Shown: positions 11,525 to 23,854, counted from the first letter of the stretch. The stretch: 64,000 nucleotides of DNA from Bipolaris cookei (GCA_002286855.1 NRSV01000044.1:186001-250000); one strand, 5' to 3'. Notes: a model not told the origin generated them from the sequence alone. Numbers and translations are program-made.

Positions 11525-14500
11525 ATGGCCGCTGATTCTGCTACTAACCTCCACATCTTCACACCCACAGGCTCCGGCCGCTCCAGTCCTGTACCCCGGG
11601 CTTCGCGTAATGCCGTTGAAGAGCGTAGGTTTCTGTTCCTACCACTCTGCTCCACTGCGCATGACTAACCTGGCCTGCGCAGCTTTGTACAAAAAAGACA
11701 AGGGATTCCGACGATATGCCGCTGGTGTTGAGCGCGCCCTTGCCCTTTGGGACACTGCACAGCAGGAATGGGCCGACTACATTTCTTTCCTCGCCAGGCT
11801 GCTCAAGGTCAATATTGCCGTATCATCGCGAATATGAATCACAGCGCTTATTATGTGTCCCGTCCAGGCCTTGCAAGCGCACCCTTCAGAGATACCCGTC
11901 ATACCCCATAGCGATACAGTCGCACTGCGATTAGCGCAGTGCTTGAATCCAACATTGCCCTCGGGCGTCCACCAGAAAGCTCTCGAAGTCTATGACTATA
12001 TTTTCTCTACCATTGGTGTATGCCCATTCCACACCCCCGCAGATCAGGTTGGCAAATGCTGACCCATGCCCAGAAAGACGCCCTTGCCCGTGATCTGAGC
12101 CTTTATTTACCCGGCCTTGCCTCTGTGTTGTCCTTTGCCTCGCTTTCAGTCCGCCCGCTCTATCTCTCTCTCTTCGAAAAGCACATTTTGAAGCTCGACG
12201 GAGCTGCCCTTCGGCCAGCCTTGAAGGCCATCATACTCTCGCTGCTTCCCGGTCTAGAGGATGAGACAAGCGAGGACTTTGAGCGCATGGTGTCAGCGAC
12301 TAAGAAGCTGCGCAATGCTTTCCAGGAAAACTCAAATGAAGCAACTGAATCGAGGACAACTAGTGGCTCGTCGCATTTCTGGCAGTGTTTCTTCCTCGCT
12401 ACCATCACAAATGCATCCAGACGACAAGGCGCGCTTGCATTTCTCACACGCCACTTGCCCAAGTTCGGGGGTCCGGGTCGTCGCAACTCTCCACAAGATG
12501 CTTCAATGCCTTTCGAAAATCTATCGGCCGAAGCAGAAGCAGCCACATCTCCGGAGCCAGGTCTACTAATCCGTTGCTTCGAATCTGGCCTTTCAGACCC
12601 TCAAATACTTATACAGCGCGGATTCCTTGATTTACTCGTCACTCACCTACCTCTTGATTCACCTGTCCTGCAAGAACGCGTTGGTAGAGGGGACTTGGAA
12701 CGACTGGTCGCAGCAGCGGCTGGCGTGGTATCACGAAGGGACATGAGTTTGAACCGCCGACTCTGGGCATGGTTCCTCGGACCCGAGCCTACAGCATCAG
12801 AAGCCAATGAAGGCGTCACTTCTCCAATGTCGGAGAGTCACAACGGACCTGGGGATACTTCTGCCCACCAAGCTGCTTTCTTCTCGCGATATGGTCTCGA
12901 GGCACTCACAAACAGCGTGCTCAAAATGATTAATCGACGTAGCGAAACCCCCGCCGAGCGAGCACGTCCTTTTAGAGTTTGTCTATCTCTCATGGACCGT
13001 TGGGAGGTAGGTGGGTTGATCGTACCCGAGATTTTCCTCCCAGCCTTGCAGAGTGTCCACTCCTACAGCGAGGATGCCTCAAAAGAGCAGGTTGACGAAG
13101 TAGTGAGAAGCGCCAGTGCATTCTTTGATGGCGTCGACAGCGGCTTGATTTGGGGTAAGCTTATCCACCTCATCACATCTTCTTTGCAGACAGGTCTGGC
13201 CTCTCATAGTGAAGCATTACGGAAGATGAAGCTAGCAAAGTTTATTCTTGCACGTTTCAACCTCAAAGAAGAGGATATGCTATTGTACCACATGCCTCTG
13301 ATGATTCTATCGACACTTACACGATTGAACGAGTTGTCGGACGCAGCGAGCATTACATCGGCGGAGATAGAAGTCAGGAGTTTGGCTCTAGAGATTGTAG
13401 ACTCGCTTGTTCAAGCCGTACCAGACCGCTCATTTCAGAGCGGCAAAGCAACGGACGAACAACTATCTGAAGCCCTCAAGATGACCCCCGCAAACGTGTC
13501 TCAGAAACTCCAAGAGTTCTATGAAGAATCTCAAGGGAGCCTTGACGCAGCAGATCCACCCTTTGATCCAAGGCCACTGGGTCAGATTGTCCTTCGCGAA
13601 GCTTCACGAATGTTCATTGGGGCTTTGCAATCAAACAGCTCTCAAACCTCGGCCGAGACACCTTCCAGGATTCTTGCGAGTTTGATATTCAAAACCCAGT
13701 GCATGAAAGCGATTGAAGAGACCGATCTCCCAGCCGTATTTGCAGAGATTCTTCAAAAACCAGCTCATTCCGAGCTTGTCCTGCCATTTTCGCTATTGAG
13801 TGCCATAACCAGTGTCCTCCTGGCTCTTCAGACTGCACTTTCACCCGGTCCCTGCATTACCTCAGATCAACTGTCTGAGCTCGTCTACCCTCTAATCGAA
13901 TACTTTTGGCAATACCTTTCGCCAACATTGCCTAAGTATCATGTCGAGACAGCGCGGTGCTTACTGTTATTGCACTCGATGGCTCCAGCAAGTCGAATGG
14001 TTGAGAGCGCCATATCGTCCATAATTGTAAAGCAGATATCCCAGACTCCAGTCATTGATGGATCTTCGAATTGCGGTCGACGATTCGCCACACTCTGGGC
14101 ACATGTTATGCACGAGCTGAGCCTACAGTCAGAGAAGCGCCCAAGCACCACGCGACGACCAAGTGGCAATGCTCTTCCTGTCTCACTTCCCGCTAACGAC
14201 TTCCACGCCGTGTTGACAAGGCCACTTCTTCTACTTCTAGATACAGTCGCAGACGAAGGTTCGGAAACATCTACCTTTATGCAGAGTTGGCTGCATGAAC
14301 TGCCGAGTCTGAATCGGGTTATCGAAATCCTCGCGGTTCACATTCAGTCGATGAACTGCTTGGCGGGTTCGAGTAATTTGGCGCCTGAACAGGCCAATCC
14401 AAGACGTTCACAGCTTTCGAAAAGAGATGATACTAAAGAGTGCTTGTACTACCTCAAGCACATCTCCAATGTTGTGAAAAATCCATCACGTCTCACATGG

Positions 14501-17317
14501 GTTACGCTTGCTGAAATGACAGTCGCTTGGTCAGAAGATTCTGTATTGCGAGTGGCAATTCAGGAATGGCTTGTACGCACTTGCTTGAAGACGCTGGCGT
14601 TTCATGCTGGCGCTTCGGAAAAGGATGCCGAGCCACACATCCATGAATTACACAGGCTATCTGTCTCGATCATATCGCAAATCTATCGCAGTCCATTTGC
14701 CGCTCCACTTCGAGACTTGGAGGTTGAAATACCACTTATGAACAGACTGAGATCAGCAAACCCATCTTTACAAAGTCTAATATTAGGCGCAGAGCTTGCT
14801 ACATTGAGACTCCGTCTTACTCGTCCGCAAGAGCAGCCGCCTGAAACCAAAACACTCAGTCCTCCTACAAAAAATCGATCACGTCTATCCTTGACACTGA
14901 ATAGAGAGTCTGAAGACAATGAGCCGGCACCTATCCCGCCACCCCCACAGCTGATTGAATGCTTAAGATTTGGCTTCTCATCACCAACTAGTCGCTTGGT
15001 TCTTGAAGATTGGATCCATTTCCTTGTCGAAATACTGCCGATGTTTGCTGATACCATCTTCCAGAATCTTCTTCCCCTTGTTGAATGTTTTTGCCAGCAG
15101 ATCAATGCCACATTCGAGCATCTCAGAACTACATTCTCAACGAAGGAGGTACCCCGCATGATATCACCGGAATCGACATTGATATCGCTTATGAATGGTC
15201 TGGAGCAAATCTTAGCAAAGGCACATGAGCGTCTGACGACACAAGAAACGAAGGTATCGGCCAACAAGACTCCTGAGCAGCCTCAAGGCTTCTTTAGCAA
15301 TGTGGTGTCTGGTGTGTTCTCTTCTGAGACAAATCAGACGCGTATTCCCACAGCCAACAGTAGACTGACGGTCCTGCTTTGCTTCCAAGACACTGTCCGT
15401 ATCTGCTTTTCCATATGGTCTTGGGGAGGCTATGGCCAAAAAAAAGAAGCACAGGATCCTACATCGGCATCTTCGTTCGCGTACACATCATTACGTATGC
15501 GCAACCGAGCTCGTCGCACGCTGGAGCATCTCTTTGGCGCCGAAGCATTGGAATGCCTCGAGACGTTGGCTGTGTTGTGGGCTCACGCAGCACTCAACGA
15601 TATTCAAGGACCCGCAATCATGGGGTTGCTAAACGTACTGAATGGTTCCAAACCCAAGCACACTATCCCAGCCATTTTCAATGCTGTCTATAGTCGAACT
15701 GATCCCGGTGCCTTGGATCCTAGCAGATTATCTACGCTAACGTCTGATCTTACCGACACTGAATTGGTTGCTTTCCTTGTCGAGTACACAGATTCTCTGG
15801 AAGATGACGCCATGGATGAGATCTGGCAGGACTGCGTGCTGTTCCTCAAAGATGTCCTCGCGAACCCCTTGCCACATCGACAAATCCTACCAACCCTCCT
15901 AGAGTTCACTGCTGTCATAGGGCAGAAGGTTGACAATACTAACTTTGGCGAACAGCGTAGAATGAGGAGGGAGCTCGCTGTAAGTATGCAAGTTCCGTTT
16001 CATAAACCTATCTGACCGCTTGTATAGGATATCTTTGCAAGGATTCTCACTGCAATTTTCACAACCCGTTCGATGGGTTATCTGCAAGATTCGAGTCAAA
16101 GCATGGTTGAAAAGGCAACTGTCACAACGAACGGAGGTCGTGCACAGAAACGAGCAACTGATGTTGTCTCTATCCTCACCACTGTTGCACCGAAACTCCC
16201 AATTATCCTTGTTGAGAACGATCGGGTGACAAAGGTCGTGTCGGACATATCCACATCTGTCATTGGTCCAACGTTCCGTGCCAAAGCTTTTCCTGAGAAC
16301 GTGTCGAGAAACATGCTCGACCTGCTCCAGGGCCTTGTCAAGATTTCACAAAACAACAAACTGCTCAAGAAAGATATTTTTGATGCTTTCAATGACGCAA
16401 AGTTCTTCAATACGCCGCTTTCGTTGCTCAAAGATGCATGGGTGCCTATTTTGGCACAGTGGACACAGTCGGACAAGGAGCGTGTGCCAGAATTGCTATC
16501 GCGACTGTCTGCACCTACGACTGCAGGGATTATGTTCGGTGTTGGGGCTACGTCAGCCAGGCAAGAGGCTGACCGAAAGACGCAGCTCACCCTACGACGC
16601 ATCGCATTGCTCATTCTGAGTAGCCCTGAAGACGCCTTTACCCCCAACATACCTCAGATTCTTGAAAAGATTGTGGAATTGCTTACGGCAACCCCGGCAT
16701 CATCACCTTCATCCACGACTCGGGCCGAAGTCATTGTGCTGTTACGTGCCGTTATCTTGAAGACGTCACCAGTACACTTGGCGCCATCATGGCCGGTAGT
16801 GAACGGCGAATTGACTTCGGGTCTGTCAGCAATTCTGCCGGATGCAGCAAACAAAGAGCACTACAACAATGCGGGCATCATTCAAACCTGCAAGCTGTTG
16901 GATGAGCTGGTTGTATTGGATCCAGATGATTTCCAGCTGATGGAATGGCTCTTCATCACAGACACGATTGATGCAGTATACAAGCCTGTCGAGCCGCCGG
17001 CGCTTATGTCGCTCACTGATGAAATTAATGAAGTTTTAAGCATGTCTTCATCAGCGCTTGCAGCGCCTATGACTGGGCAGCATGGGTCGGACGGGGATGA
17101 GCCAAAGAGGGTGTTGCTTCTAGATCCGTTGATCAAGGCTCTGGAGAAGGAGGAAGGCGCAGCCGTTTTGGAGATGACTAGGGGAGAGCTAGTGGACCGA
17201 TTGGTCCGGCCATTCCTGGGAAATCTTGCAATGAACGCTTTTGAAGCGAGGTACGGAGGTGGGAAAGCGGATTGGCAAGGAGTTTGGGAGAGCGTGGTTG
17301 CAGATGCAGGGTTTTGA
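11525..17317 (+). CDS. DOP1: Dopey family protein DOP1 (1856 aa, 5 exons)
   Basis: Exons 11525-11624, 11683-11807, 11868-12017, 12074-15979 and 16028-17317; introns of 58, 60, 56 and 48 bp have GTAGGT, GTCAAT, GTATGC and GTAAGT donors and AG ends, and all phases agree. The N-terminal Dopey signature is clear: [12 protein letters not shown], then [24 protein letters not shown] and the DLSLYLPGL block spread over exons 2-4. The rest is a long helical repeat scaffold, and the C-terminal block in exon 5 is also family-like. Total length matches fungal Dop1/DopA. Dopey proteins act with the Mon2 Arf-GEF-like protein and the flippase Neo1 at Golgi and endosome membranes, and in Aspergillus DopA affects hyphal morphogenesis. 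The first exon is the least certain: the start ATG at 11525 gives 33 Ser/Pro-rich residues before the conserved part. Confidence 0.93.
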
Positions 17318-18516
17318 TGTCTTGACGATTGATTGGACCGGCTGGTAGCTGCACATGTCAGATCAAACTTAACTCCTGCATAGTATAGGAGGTCAGCATT
17401 TGTTGATGCCGAGCCGGAGTATAATCCACAGTGAATTATGATGCTTGCCAGTTAGACGGTTGGGAGTTGATGTGGAACTGAAGGGACAGGAGCTAGAAAG
17501 ATGGTGGGACATGTTGGAGAGGCAAAAGCAAATGGTAAGGTTCTGGTAGAGAAGTAGTCGCGATATTAGTAGTCTATGTATGTATCTTGGAATAGGAGCA
17601 GGCCAAGCATTTGGAGTAACCGAACTCCATTTGGCTATCCGAACGTCCGGTGAGAGACTGGTTGTGTAGCCTGCTGTCGTTCTTCAGGTGGTGTTTAGTG
17701 AGGATGCTAGGCTGCTCACGAGCCACACTACCACGCATCCCCTAGCAAACTTACGCTGCACGTGGTGTTCATGTCTAGACTCCGGAGAAATTCTTTCCAC
17801 AAAAAGGAAGTATTTCAAATGTGGTATATGTATGGTTGTCTCATCATGGCTATGCTCACCTACCACGATTTCCTGTCCGCGATTGCACGAAAAAGCACGT
17901 TGAACCAAGATACTCAGAGCTCGCCGAACTGTCATGGACCCTTGAAATCTCACATCTCCGGCGTCTGGCGCGGACTAGTCGGCGCGCTCGGTGGCTTCGG
18001 TACCAAGCGGACCCCCGTTCCATCAGCAGTTCAGCTCAGCTGGGCAGAGGCCTTCACCCATGGATCGCCAGTTGGAGAGGGCCAGCGCGGCCAGCGCGGC
18101 CAATGGGCATGAGAAAGCGAGAGCGGGTCAAGCACGTAATGCACACTACTGTCATTTCATACATGGAAAAGCGGAATCGATTTCGCTCTCCTCCGTGCGC
18201 ACCGTTCCGTTGGTCGCGCCGCCACTCGCCTGCGGTTCCTGGGGTCTGGATTGACGCATGGGTGACCGGAGAAGTCAAATATCAATTGGAGAGCCCGGGA
18301 GAGTGGGAAAAAGTCATTTCTCTTGAACTTGAGGCTGGTAGGATACGTCAGTGTCGGATGCACGATAGATTGTGAGCCGGGCGTTGTGGTCCTGTGTCGA
18401 CAAGTGTACCAGATCTGGCCAGAGTCTCCCTCGCGGCGAGGCTCTATCCAGCTCCCTACGTACTACTGCTGCTGCGCACTGGCAAGCAAAAATAATAAAA
18501 AAAGTTAGTATATAAC
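17318..18516. other. Intergenic, 3' end of DOP1 and promoter of the next gene
   Basis: No supported gene. Short open frames on both strands overlap without coding character. A GC-rich local repeat (GGCCAGCGC twice) sits near 18080-18102. The distal part, with a T/A-rich stretch before 18517, is the likely promoter of the Ser/Pro-rich protein gene. Confidence 0.5.
18509..18515 (+). promoter_or_regulatory. TATATAA element directly before the 18517 ATG
   Basis: TATATAA immediately precedes the first ATG of the following frame. If it is a working TATA box, transcription would begin downstream of that ATG and translation would begin at a later one (18565, 18697 or 18727). Confidence 0.35.
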
Positions 18517-20409
18517 ATGGCGCCGACCGCGGCTGCCACACAGTTGTCGAGCAGAAAGAAAAACATGTCGACTTGGAACAGTCATAGCATCCAGCAGCAG
18601 TCATCGCAGAATCCTCATCCTCCACGTCACTGGCACACGCATGAAGATTGTCCATCGGCAAACCTGATTTTGCAGCACAAGAAAACACCACAACACATGA
18701 ATCCATATTCTGAAACACACACCGCAATGGCTTCAGGCCCGATCCGGGCGTGGCCTGGGGGCAGCCCTGGAGTCTGGACACAGGACCACCACGTCACGAG
18801 CCCCATGTCACCGCCAGCAGCATCTGACCCAACCACGCTCGCCTTCGCCTCATCATTCCCCCCACAGCCTCGCCAACAAACGACATGTGCTGTCCCGACT
18901 CTCCCCGTGCCACAGCAACCCAGGGCCATTACCGCTACTCTAGTTCCGGTGTGGCCGCCACCGCCGCTGCTAGCGCCGACACCGCAACTTGCGAACACTG
19001 GCGGTCTACCCAGCAGCAGCAGCAGCATCCCACGACCAGCACCCCGTGAACAGCGCCTGCAAGATGACCTGTACTATACTTTCACACGCGATGCCTACCT
19101 GTGTAGTGCCACCGCGGCGGCTAGAGAGGTTGCCGGGACCCTGACGTTCAACCAAGGTTATCACCGTGCTGGCCCTGCTTCTGCGGTTGCTGTTGTTCCT
19201 ACAGCCACTACTGCCACCGCTATTGCTGTGCCAAAAGAGACGGTGAACAAGACTCACCGACGCCCACAACACCCATTAAAAAGACCTCTGCACGCACTAC
19301 CGCCCCAAAATCACCCACCTGCAAAGAGACCTAAACCTACTGCCAACACTACTACCAGCAATAAATCCAACGACCTCCACTTTGTCGACTCGTCTCTCTT
19401 CGCTACACTAAACGCAGCCATGATGGAAATCGCGAGCCGCCAACTCCCCACACACCAACCCATGTCGACTTCGTCGCCAAAAATATCCTTCAAGGACACC
19501 ACCTGGTCCTTTCCCAAGAAGCTCAAGAAGAAGCGTCCCCGACCCAGTGAGATCTTCAACATCAACTTTGGCTTTGGATTTTCCTCTCGCCGCCGCCAGT
19601 CATCAGACTACTCGCCTCAAGTCAGCCCTCGCACAAGCATCTCATCGGCATCCGGATCCCCCAGGACAGAAATGACCGAATGCTTCAAGAGACAGCGGAT
19701 CGACTCTTCCGGCTCAGACGCCGACGTCACGCGATCAAAGAGCGCCAGACTGGAGATCATCACTCCCACCACCACCCGCAGCCAATGTGAAGAGCCACAC
19801 CCCGGCCAACTCGTCGACTTTACCCAGAGTCCACCTTCACTTCCCCCCTCGCCACCCCCAGCTCCCGTCCCCGCTATGCAACTCCCCTCGCCCAAGCAAT
19901 CGCCCAAGCTTCTCCCCAAGAGCAACCCAAGCAACGAATCCAACCTGCGCCTCACCACCGACGCCTACCACGAGTACCTCGCCACCACCCAGCGCCGCAA
20001 GTCTTTCCCCGCCGGCGAATGGGCCACCCGCCGCATCCGCGAGGAATTCCAAATGCTCAGCAAACTCGACGCTGGTGTCACTCGTGAAGAGGAAATCGAA
20101 TCCATCGACCCCTTGGATACTACTACTACTACTACCACTATCACTACTACTGCCAACAACAGCAATACCGCCGCCAACGATATTTCTCTCATCGCCCCCT
20201 TCGACACCACCGCCATCTCCACTCAGCCTCTCGACAACCAAAACTGCGAACTCCGTCGCACCACCAGCGACCCTTCCACCGAGCGCTTCCTCCTGCACAT
20301 CCGCGCCAGCCTCGAGGCCCGCAGGAGCAAGAGCGGCAAGATGTGGCAGAGCTACCCTGTTTTCGCTGATGAGGTCGAGAAAGGGTTTTTGGATGATGCG
20401 CCCTTGTAA
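18517..20409 (+). CDS. Low-complexity Ser/Pro/Thr-rich protein (up to 630 aa)
   Basis: A single open frame with C-ending codon preference, strongest after about 19300. I recognise no domain. The protein is rich in Pro, Ser, Thr and Gln. It includes a poly-Ser run from AGC repeats (near 19011-19030), a basic patch around KKLKKKRPRPSE, several SP/TP sites, an RRTTSDPS site that suits a basophilic kinase, and a poly-Thr run from ACT repeats near 20118-20150. The C-terminal 50 residues (FLLHIRASLEARRSKSGKMW and on) look ordered and may be the conserved part. The true start is uncertain: a TATATAA sits just before 18517 and the CA-rich codons up to 18727 look like leader. The ATG at 18697 or 18727 is an alternative. 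Probably a nuclear or signalling-related disordered protein; function unknown. Confidence 0.65.
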   Translation: MAPTAAATQLSSRKKNMSTWNSHSIQQQSSQNPHPPRHWHTHEDCPSANLILQHKKTPQHMNPYSETHTAMASGPIRAWPGGSPGVWTQDHHVTSPMSPPAASDPTTLAFASSFPPQPRQQTTCAVPTLPVPQQPRAITATLVPVWPPPPLLAPTPQLANTGGLPSSSSSIPRPAPREQRLQDDLYYTFTRDAYLCSATAAAREVAGTLTFNQGYHRAGPASAVAVVPTATTATAIAVPKETVNKTHRRPQHPLKRPLHALPPQNHPPAKRPKPTANTTTSNKSNDLHFVDSSLFATLNAAMMEIASRQLPTHQPMSTSSPKISFKDTTWSFPKKLKKKRPRPSEIFNINFGFGFSSRRRQSSDYSPQVSPRTSISSASGSPRTEMTECFKRQRIDSSGSDADVTRSKSARLEIITPTTTRSQCEEPHPGQLVDFTQSPPSLPPSPPPAPVPAMQLPSPKQSPKLLPKSNPSNESNLRLTTDAYHEYLATTQRRKSFPAGEWATRRIREEFQMLSKLDAGVTREEEIESIDPLDTTTTTTTITTTANNSNTAANDISLIAPFDTTAISTQPLDNQNCELRRTTSDPSTERFLLHIRASLEARRSKSGKMWQSYPVFADEVEKGFLDDAPL

Positions 20410-20862
20410 AACGATTTCCTTTTCTCATGCAAATTTTCCCTGCCAGCGTTTGTATCTGTATTATATGTAATACTCTCTTTCTTTCTCTCACGTTTCTTTT
20501 GTTAGTAAATAGGGATGATTCCCATCTCCCTTTCTTTGGGCATTCGGAGACCCAGGGGCTTTCCGCGAGCAAATTTGCTGGTCATTTTGCTCTCGGAGAA
20601 GAAGAAGCGATCCTTCTTTTCTTTCTTTTTCGTATGTTTTAGGGATTTGCATATTTAAGGGAATGGGTGTAGCATTATTTGGCATGAAAGCATTGGCATG
20701 AGCGTTGGACATTAGCATAGATGATACCCCCTCCTTTTACCTACAAACGGTAAGGTCAGAGATGATTTACGTCTCAGATATGAATTCTACTATTATGACT
20801 ACTACTATTACTACGTCTACTCTCCACATCCCCTTTCTACTTTCCTCTCAAACACCCACGCA
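20410..20862. other. Convergent 3' flanks
   Basis: T-rich DNA between the stop codons of two convergent genes. No gene seen. It probably holds both 3' untranslated regions. Confidence 0.5.
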
Positions 20863-21762
20863 TCACCGACTCTTCCACCTCACGCCCCCAACCCACTTCA
20901 CCCATCTCTCCACCCTCCCCCTAACCTCCTCATCCCCCGCCACACCCCCCGCAACAATCAACTCAACCGTATAGAAACTCCTAGCCAACTCCTCATTCCC
21001 TACAAGCCCATGCACAAAACTATGACACGCCCGACACAACCACGCGACGCTATTCAACCGCTCCTCTGCATGCCACCCGCGCTTCAAAACCCTCGCATGC
21101 GCCGACTTAGGAATGAGGTGGTGGTACGTAAGCGGGTCCCAGTCTCTACCGCACAGCTCGCAGGCTGAGGTGCGGGTGCTGGACCAGATGGGCGGTGGTG
21201 CGGTAACCGCATTGATGTACGCGGTGAAGAGCGGGGTGAGAAGGTTGTGGTGGTCGATTTGGTCGGAGGCGTGGGGGAGGAGGGCGTAGGATTCTAGGCT
21301 ATCGAGCGCGGAAGGGGGGATGCTGGTGAGGAGGGTGGTGCGTGTTGCGACGGATAGGGGGGGCGAGTAGGTTTCTTCGAGGGAGGGGGAGGATGTGAAG
21401 AGGGCGTAGGAGAGGGTGCGGAGGGAAAGGGGGAGGCTGGGGAAGACGAGGGCACTGAGGTACTAGGGTTGGGATTTGTTAGTTGAGGTGGAAGGAAGGG
21501 AATTGAGGAATGTGTGTACTTCGATGAATTCGCCTAGGTCTTCGGTGTCTGCGGTTTGCGAATCTTGATTGCTGTTTTCTACGACTTTGTCTTGTGCCGT
21601 AACATCGCTCTTTCCGCTCTTTGATCCCTTTTTCGCGTGGCGCTTCTTCTTCGGCTTGGGTTTTTCCATCGGCGCGGTGAGCGCTTTGAGGACCAGCTCG
21701 CTCATGCAGTCGCGGAATGTTTCGTAGTTGGATTGCTCTTCGGCGGGAATGGGTTCAGCCAT
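20863..21762 (-). CDS. HNH-type nuclease-like protein (280 aa, 2 exons)
   Basis: Exons 21762-21520 and 21462-20863. The 57-bp intron has donor GTACAC, branch CAACTAAC and acceptor CCTAG. Residues 1-81 hold a Lys-rich basic stretch (KPKPKKKRHAKKGSK), a likely nuclear localisation signal. Exon 2 has a helical region, then C182-x2-C185, the HH pair at 195-196 within YHHLIPKSAH, and further on a CRACHSFVH block. Together these form a zinc-bound HNH (beta-beta-alpha metal) fold of the type with two Cys pairs. HNH proteins cut DNA or bind it; whether this one is an active nuclease is not shown, although the metal-binding His and Cys residues are present. The start is the ATG at 21762; a TTG two codons upstream is not needed. 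Confidence 0.75.
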
Positions 21763-22341
21763 GTTCAATTGATCTGAAATAAGATGTACTATTCAAGATA
21801 TATGTGTTTGATTGTACGCGCACAGTGCTGAGCACCAGCGGCGATGCCATAGTGTTTTTGTAGTGTAGAAGGCGATGACGAAGGTCGTCAACTTTCGCGT
21901 TCGCGAGGCGAGGCGCTAGGCGGGGTCGTGAGCATAAGGGCGTCGCAAGGGCTCAATGCCCGTCAGACGAACTCGTATCTGCTAGCGAATGTTCGAGATG
22001 CGGTTTCGATCGAATTGTAGCCTGGGACTGACCTGCTGGTATTTGTTAATCCGCAACTCTTTGCATGAGCCCACTGTTAGTATCATTCTGTCATGTGTTG
22101 GCACCCGGCCATTCAGAAAAGCAAAAGCAATGACGCCAGTACGTGGTAGCAAAGTCTTGTGATCTTGAATTCTCATCATATTTTTCTAATCCAATCAGCA
22201 GGACGTACACTTGCTGAATATTACCATGCCACCTTCTCTTTGCGCTCGTCATATCCCGAAAGATCTAGCCATTCACAGAACATGCGAAATACGAGCATCG
22301 AGCCCTGTTTCTTTGAATCACAGACTGGCGTTTTACTGATT
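21763..22341. other. Intergenic, no gene seen
   Basis: Upstream region of the HNH gene and 3' flank of the PDAP1-like gene, both on the minus strand. I see no coding frame or RNA gene in it. Confidence 0.5.
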
Positions 22342-23140
22342 TTAGGCCTTCTTCTTTCCACCCTTGGCAAGGCGGTTCGCTTTGCCCATGGCTTGCTCCC
22401 GTCTCCTGGCTTCACGCTCCATGAGCTCCTTCTTCTCCTTTTCGAGCTCAGCACGCTCCTCAGCCTCAGCCTTCTTTCGCGCAGCCTCAGCCTCCCTACG
22501 TTCGCGAACCAACTTTAAGCGCTCAAGATCCGCACGCGCCTGCTCGGTCTTGCCTTCGGCGTGCAGCTTGTCGTATCGATCCTTGTTGGCTTGCGCTTGG
22601 AGAGCCTCGCGCTCACGACGGGACAGCTGCGAGAGGTCCTTTTGCTTGCCCTTGCCCTTGGCTGCGGAATCGTCCTCTGCCTCAACGGGTGCTTTGGTAG
22701 CTTGTGTGCGGGCCTTGGCGGTGTGATTTGGGTTTGCGGGCATATCATCGTCCTCCTCCTCGGAGTCGGTGGGCATGTCACCTGCCTCGGGTGCTTTTTG
22801 CGACTTCTTCGCTATCGCGGCCTGCTTGCGCTTCTTTGCAAGTTCACGGCGCTGTTCACGTGTCAACTCTTCTTGTGCGGGCTTGCCCTCCTCGTCCTCA
22901 CTAGACTCCTCTTCTGATGATTCCTCGTCACCGGAAGATTCTTCGTCAACCTTGTCGGGTTGCTCCTGTGACTTCTCGTTAGTTTTTGTGTTTCGGGCGT
23001 CTATCAGGACAAGTACGTACACCCCACATGCCGACTACCTCGCCATCTGCATTTAGCGGTTGCAAGTCGCGTGAAAACTTCTTGCCGCCTCCGCGCTTGA
23101 CCTTGTTGAACTTGCCGCCGCGACCACGTGCTGAGGACAT
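22342..23140 (-). CDS. PDAP1/PP28 (casein kinase substrate phosphoprotein) domain protein (247 aa)
   Basis: Exons 23140-23021 and 22965-22342. The 55-bp intron has donor GTACGT and acceptor CACAG, and both flanking codons are whole. The N-terminus is Gly/Arg/Lys-rich ([19 protein letters not shown]), followed by an acidic Ser/Glu stretch with many casein kinase II sites. The PP28 core follows at roughly residues 150-225, with [17 protein letters not shown] and the [18 protein letters not shown] helix. The C-terminus is a Lys/Glu/Ala coiled coil ending in a basic tail. In animals PDAP1 is a small phosphoprotein linked to PDGF and translation control; the fungal role is not established. The composition suggests an RNP- or ribosome-associated protein. 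Confidence 0.88.
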
Positions 23141-23465
23141 GTTGAATATGGGTTGTGACTGTGAGAGTCAAGGGTGTTCGGTGTCAAGTCTGATTGCAAG
23201 TCGTGCCCGTGTACACAGTGGACGGTACCGAGAATTGTATGAGGTCCTTTATGTGTAGTGTGCTTCAAACGGGTAAAAGCCTCAAGAAGGGTATGAGTTG
23301 GTGTTGGGGGGATTATATCGGGGAAGCAGAGTGGTCTAGTTGTAAAAGCGAGCCTGTCGAACCGCGGCACGTCAGCCTAATATCCACGTTGCACGCAGCA
23401 AAGCGAGCCTGCTACTTACCTGCTACACCGCCATGCAAACAGTCTTCTTGGTGTTGTCAAAAGAG

Positions 23466-23854
23466 TCACCCTGGCCGGCCCACCAACAAAACGTAACAGC
23501 CCCGCGCCCGCCAAATTCCCCTGCCCCGCCATTCCGTCCTCGTCACACAAAACGCGCCATTCTCAATTCGCTCGCCTGACCCCTGCGCAACCGCTAGTCC
23601 GTATACCAACAAGCGCACATTAGTCATCTGGAATTCTTGCAGCAACAAAATCAGCGCGTCGCCCTGTCCCCTTCTGCTCACTAAAACTGAATACCCCTTT
23701 ATTCACTCTGTGTCTTCCACTTCCATGAAGATTCGGAGGGGAAAAAGGAGGTTAGAACAACTTCGCGTTCGCTTACCTCCTTCTCTTCTGCGCTTTGCGC
23801 TGGTGGAGCGAAGGCAAATTTTTTGGACGGTACATACTTTTGCGTGCATGCCAT
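23466..23854 (-). CDS. Possible small two-exon gene (91 aa), uncertain
   Basis: An ATG at 23854 opens 26 codons (MACTQKYVPSKKFAFAPPAQ and on) ending at a good donor GTAAGC (23776). A TTCTAACC branch motif follows, and an acceptor GACAG at 23664 leads in frame into 65 codons beginning GDALILLLQEFQMTNVRLLV and ending at 23466. The first exon and the start of the second look coding; the Gly/Arg/Trp-rich end looks less so. No family recognised. It could be a genuine small conserved protein or a chance pairing. Confidence 0.3.

Noticed and set aside
19837..20298. Gly/Val-rich frame antisense to the Ser/Pro-rich protein
   Set aside because: It mirrors the C-ending codons of the sense gene and has no independent features.
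23320..23400. tRNA-like stretch (GTGGTCTAGTTG and GCGAGCCTGTCG)
   Set aside because: It recalls the first half of a tRNA-Asp, but there is no matching GGTTCGANNCC box on the same strand and the acceptor arms do not pair.
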